Origin: Melampsora larici-populina 98AG31
Taxonomy: Eukaryota; Basidiomycota; Pucciniomycetes; Pucciniales; Melampsoraceae
Direction of reading: 5' to 3'
NCBI RefSeq assembly: GCF_000204055.1
Contig: NW_006768800.1
Span: 681,967-745,966, forward strand
Length of the DNA stretch: 64,000 bases
In this document: positions 63,083-64,000 of the stretch, piece by piece
Layout: every line of letters begins with the position of its first letter
Position numbering within the stretch: the stretch's first letter is position 1
The notes under the pieces: generated by a model
Database searches by the model: none
What the model saw: only the letters and a program-made list of their open reading frames with translations
What the model was told of the DNA's origin: nothing
Translations under genes and position numbers: made by a program

Positions 63083-64000
63083 ATGACGAAAGGCGACGAC
63101 ACCAAACCAACCGAACCTCCAGTTACCTATAACATGTCGACTTCAAACTCGGGAACCACTAACTTCAGCACCTCGGCAATATCATCGATTCCTAAATTAA
63201 CTATGGGAAATCTTTTCGCATGGAAAACTGAATTAAAGATTTATCTCAAAATGAATGGCCTCTACGAATTTATTGAACAAGAAATCAAACGCCCATCCGA
63301 TTTCCAAGAACGATCCAAATACGATATGCGACAAGCAGCAACGCTATACGCTATACGTAACACTATTGACTCCGCCAACTTAGCATCTATTGAATCACTC
63401 GAAGATCCAAAACTAGCCTTCGAAACTCTCGTATCGCAACACGGTTCTGACAATGGTATTGTCACCGCAAACACCCTCACCGAACTCTTCAGTCTGAAAT
63501 ACGACCATTCCATTGGTATCACTAATTACATTGCAAAAATCCAAGACTTACACAGCAAAATTCGCGATCTAACTGCGGGTGACAAAGACTTACAACTCTC
63601 CGACAGACTATTTGCTATACTACTAGTTAACAGCCTCCCTCGGAATGAATTTGGTCTCATCATTCAACATTTCCTCTCGAACATTAAGACAATCACCACA
63701 AGTGATGTATGTGCTCGACTCAGACTTGAGGCTAGCTCTACTCTTGGAAATGAAGAAAAATCAAAAGAAGTATATCATATCAAATCCCGAAAACCTGCAA
63801 GAACTGATAACCGACGAGTTGGAAAACTGCCAAAAGACTTATGTCACATACACCCAAACTCGAAACACACCAACGAGCAGTGCCACACTCAAAAGAAAAA
63901 TAACACCAAAGATTCTAGCTCACTTTCTACTGAAGAAATGGCTAGACGATACCAAGCAATGATGGCTAACTCAAACCAGACCACTCCAACTAACTTGAAT
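63083..64000 (+). CDS. Copia-type gag (start of polyprotein), partial
   Basis: Open from ATG 63083 to the window end, 306 codons. The N-terminus is Thr/Ser-rich. The capsid-like part includes NLFAWKTELKIYLKMNGLYE (family pattern W-x3-hydrophobic), an AATLYAIRNTIDSANLASIE helix, and TANTLTELFSLKYDHS. A zinc-binding-type motif LCHIHPNSKHTNEQC lies at about residue 257 (C-x2-H-x4-H-x4-C in place of CCHC). Together these mark the gag of Ty1/copia elements. No stop or frameshift is seen. Confidence 0.82.
   Translation, partial: MTKGDDTKPTEPPVTYNMSTSNSGTTNFSTSAISSIPKLTMGNLFAWKTELKIYLKMNGLYEFIEQEIKRPSDFQERSKYDMRQAATLYAIRNTIDSANLASIESLEDPKLAFETLVSQHGSDNGIVTANTLTELFSLKYDHSIGITNYIAKIQDLHSKIRDLTAGDKDLQLSDRLFAILLVNSLPRNEFGLIIQHFLSNIKTITTSDVCARLRLEASSTLGNEEKSKEVYHIKSRKPARTDNRRVGKLPKDLCHIHPNSKHTNEQCHTQKKNNTKDSSSLSTEEMARRYQAMMANSNQTTPTNLN

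Larger units (their letters stand above)
62615..64000 (+). mobile_element. Ty1/copia LTR retrotransposon, 5' end only
   Basis: The element runs off the window. It has a probable 5' LTR, a primer-binding site matching the anticodon arm of initiator tRNA-Met, and an open gag reading frame with copia-type features. Gag is uninterrupted for 306 codons, so this copy may be young. Protease, integrase and reverse transcriptase would follow beyond 64000. Confidence 0.75.

Overview
The window is a piece of a fungal nuclear genome. Nearly every gene is split by short GT-AG introns (about 50-130 bases, one GC-AG), the DNA is AT-rich, and the conserved proteins (UPF2, Kre33/NAT10, PRMT1, P5B ATPase, LTO1) look like eukaryotic, fungal versions. 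Very high intron density (20 exons in UPF2), several secreted orphan proteins, AA9/CFEM secreted proteins and a copia element suggest a basidiomycete, most likely a rust fungus (Pucciniales, Melampsora-like). The phylum is inferred from style, not from a search. I built exon models by hand; in all multi-exon genes reported as complete, phases close and totals are multiples of three.

Layout. 0.8-4 kb: LTO1 (+) and a SNAPC1-like gene (-), whose stop codons share one TTAA, then a 350-aa orphan (+). 6-7.9 kb: NIPA-type transporter. 9-12.4 kb: two secreted orphan proteins. 12.4-12.7 kb: direct repeats. 13-15 kb: 534-aa orphan (-). 15-19.3 kb: gene-poor, with a 352-base tandem duplication and a strong hairpin. 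19.3-24.2 kb: complete UPF2 (-). 25-27 kb: large secreted orphan. 27-30.4 kb: gene-poor, with inverted and direct repeats. 30.4-32.2 kb: inositol oxygenase (-). 35.2-37.1 kb: PRMT1. 38.6-39.4 kb: secreted CBM9-like protein. 39.9-43.7 kb: Kre33/NAT10. 44.4-46.2 kb: four-pass membrane protein (-). 47.5-49.1 kb: secreted Kex2-type repeat protein (-). 50.4-56 kb: P5B ATPase. 57.9-59.5 and 60.5-62 kb: a convergent pair of AA9-like LPMO-CFEM fusion proteins. 62.6 kb to the end: start of a Ty1/copia retrotransposon primed by a half initiator-tRNA.

Function. Housekeeping genes for RNA and translation (LTO1, UPF2, Kre33, SNAPC1-like, PRMT1) are interleaved with secreted or cell-surface genes. The most unusual items are the ten-unit Kex2-type repeat precursor at 47.5-49.1 kb, which looks like a peptide precursor with the conserved core DIPAP[IV]LAALG[VI]Q, and the two AA9-CFEM fusions, which would couple an oxidative polysaccharide-cleaving module to a haem/iron-binding-type cysteine module.
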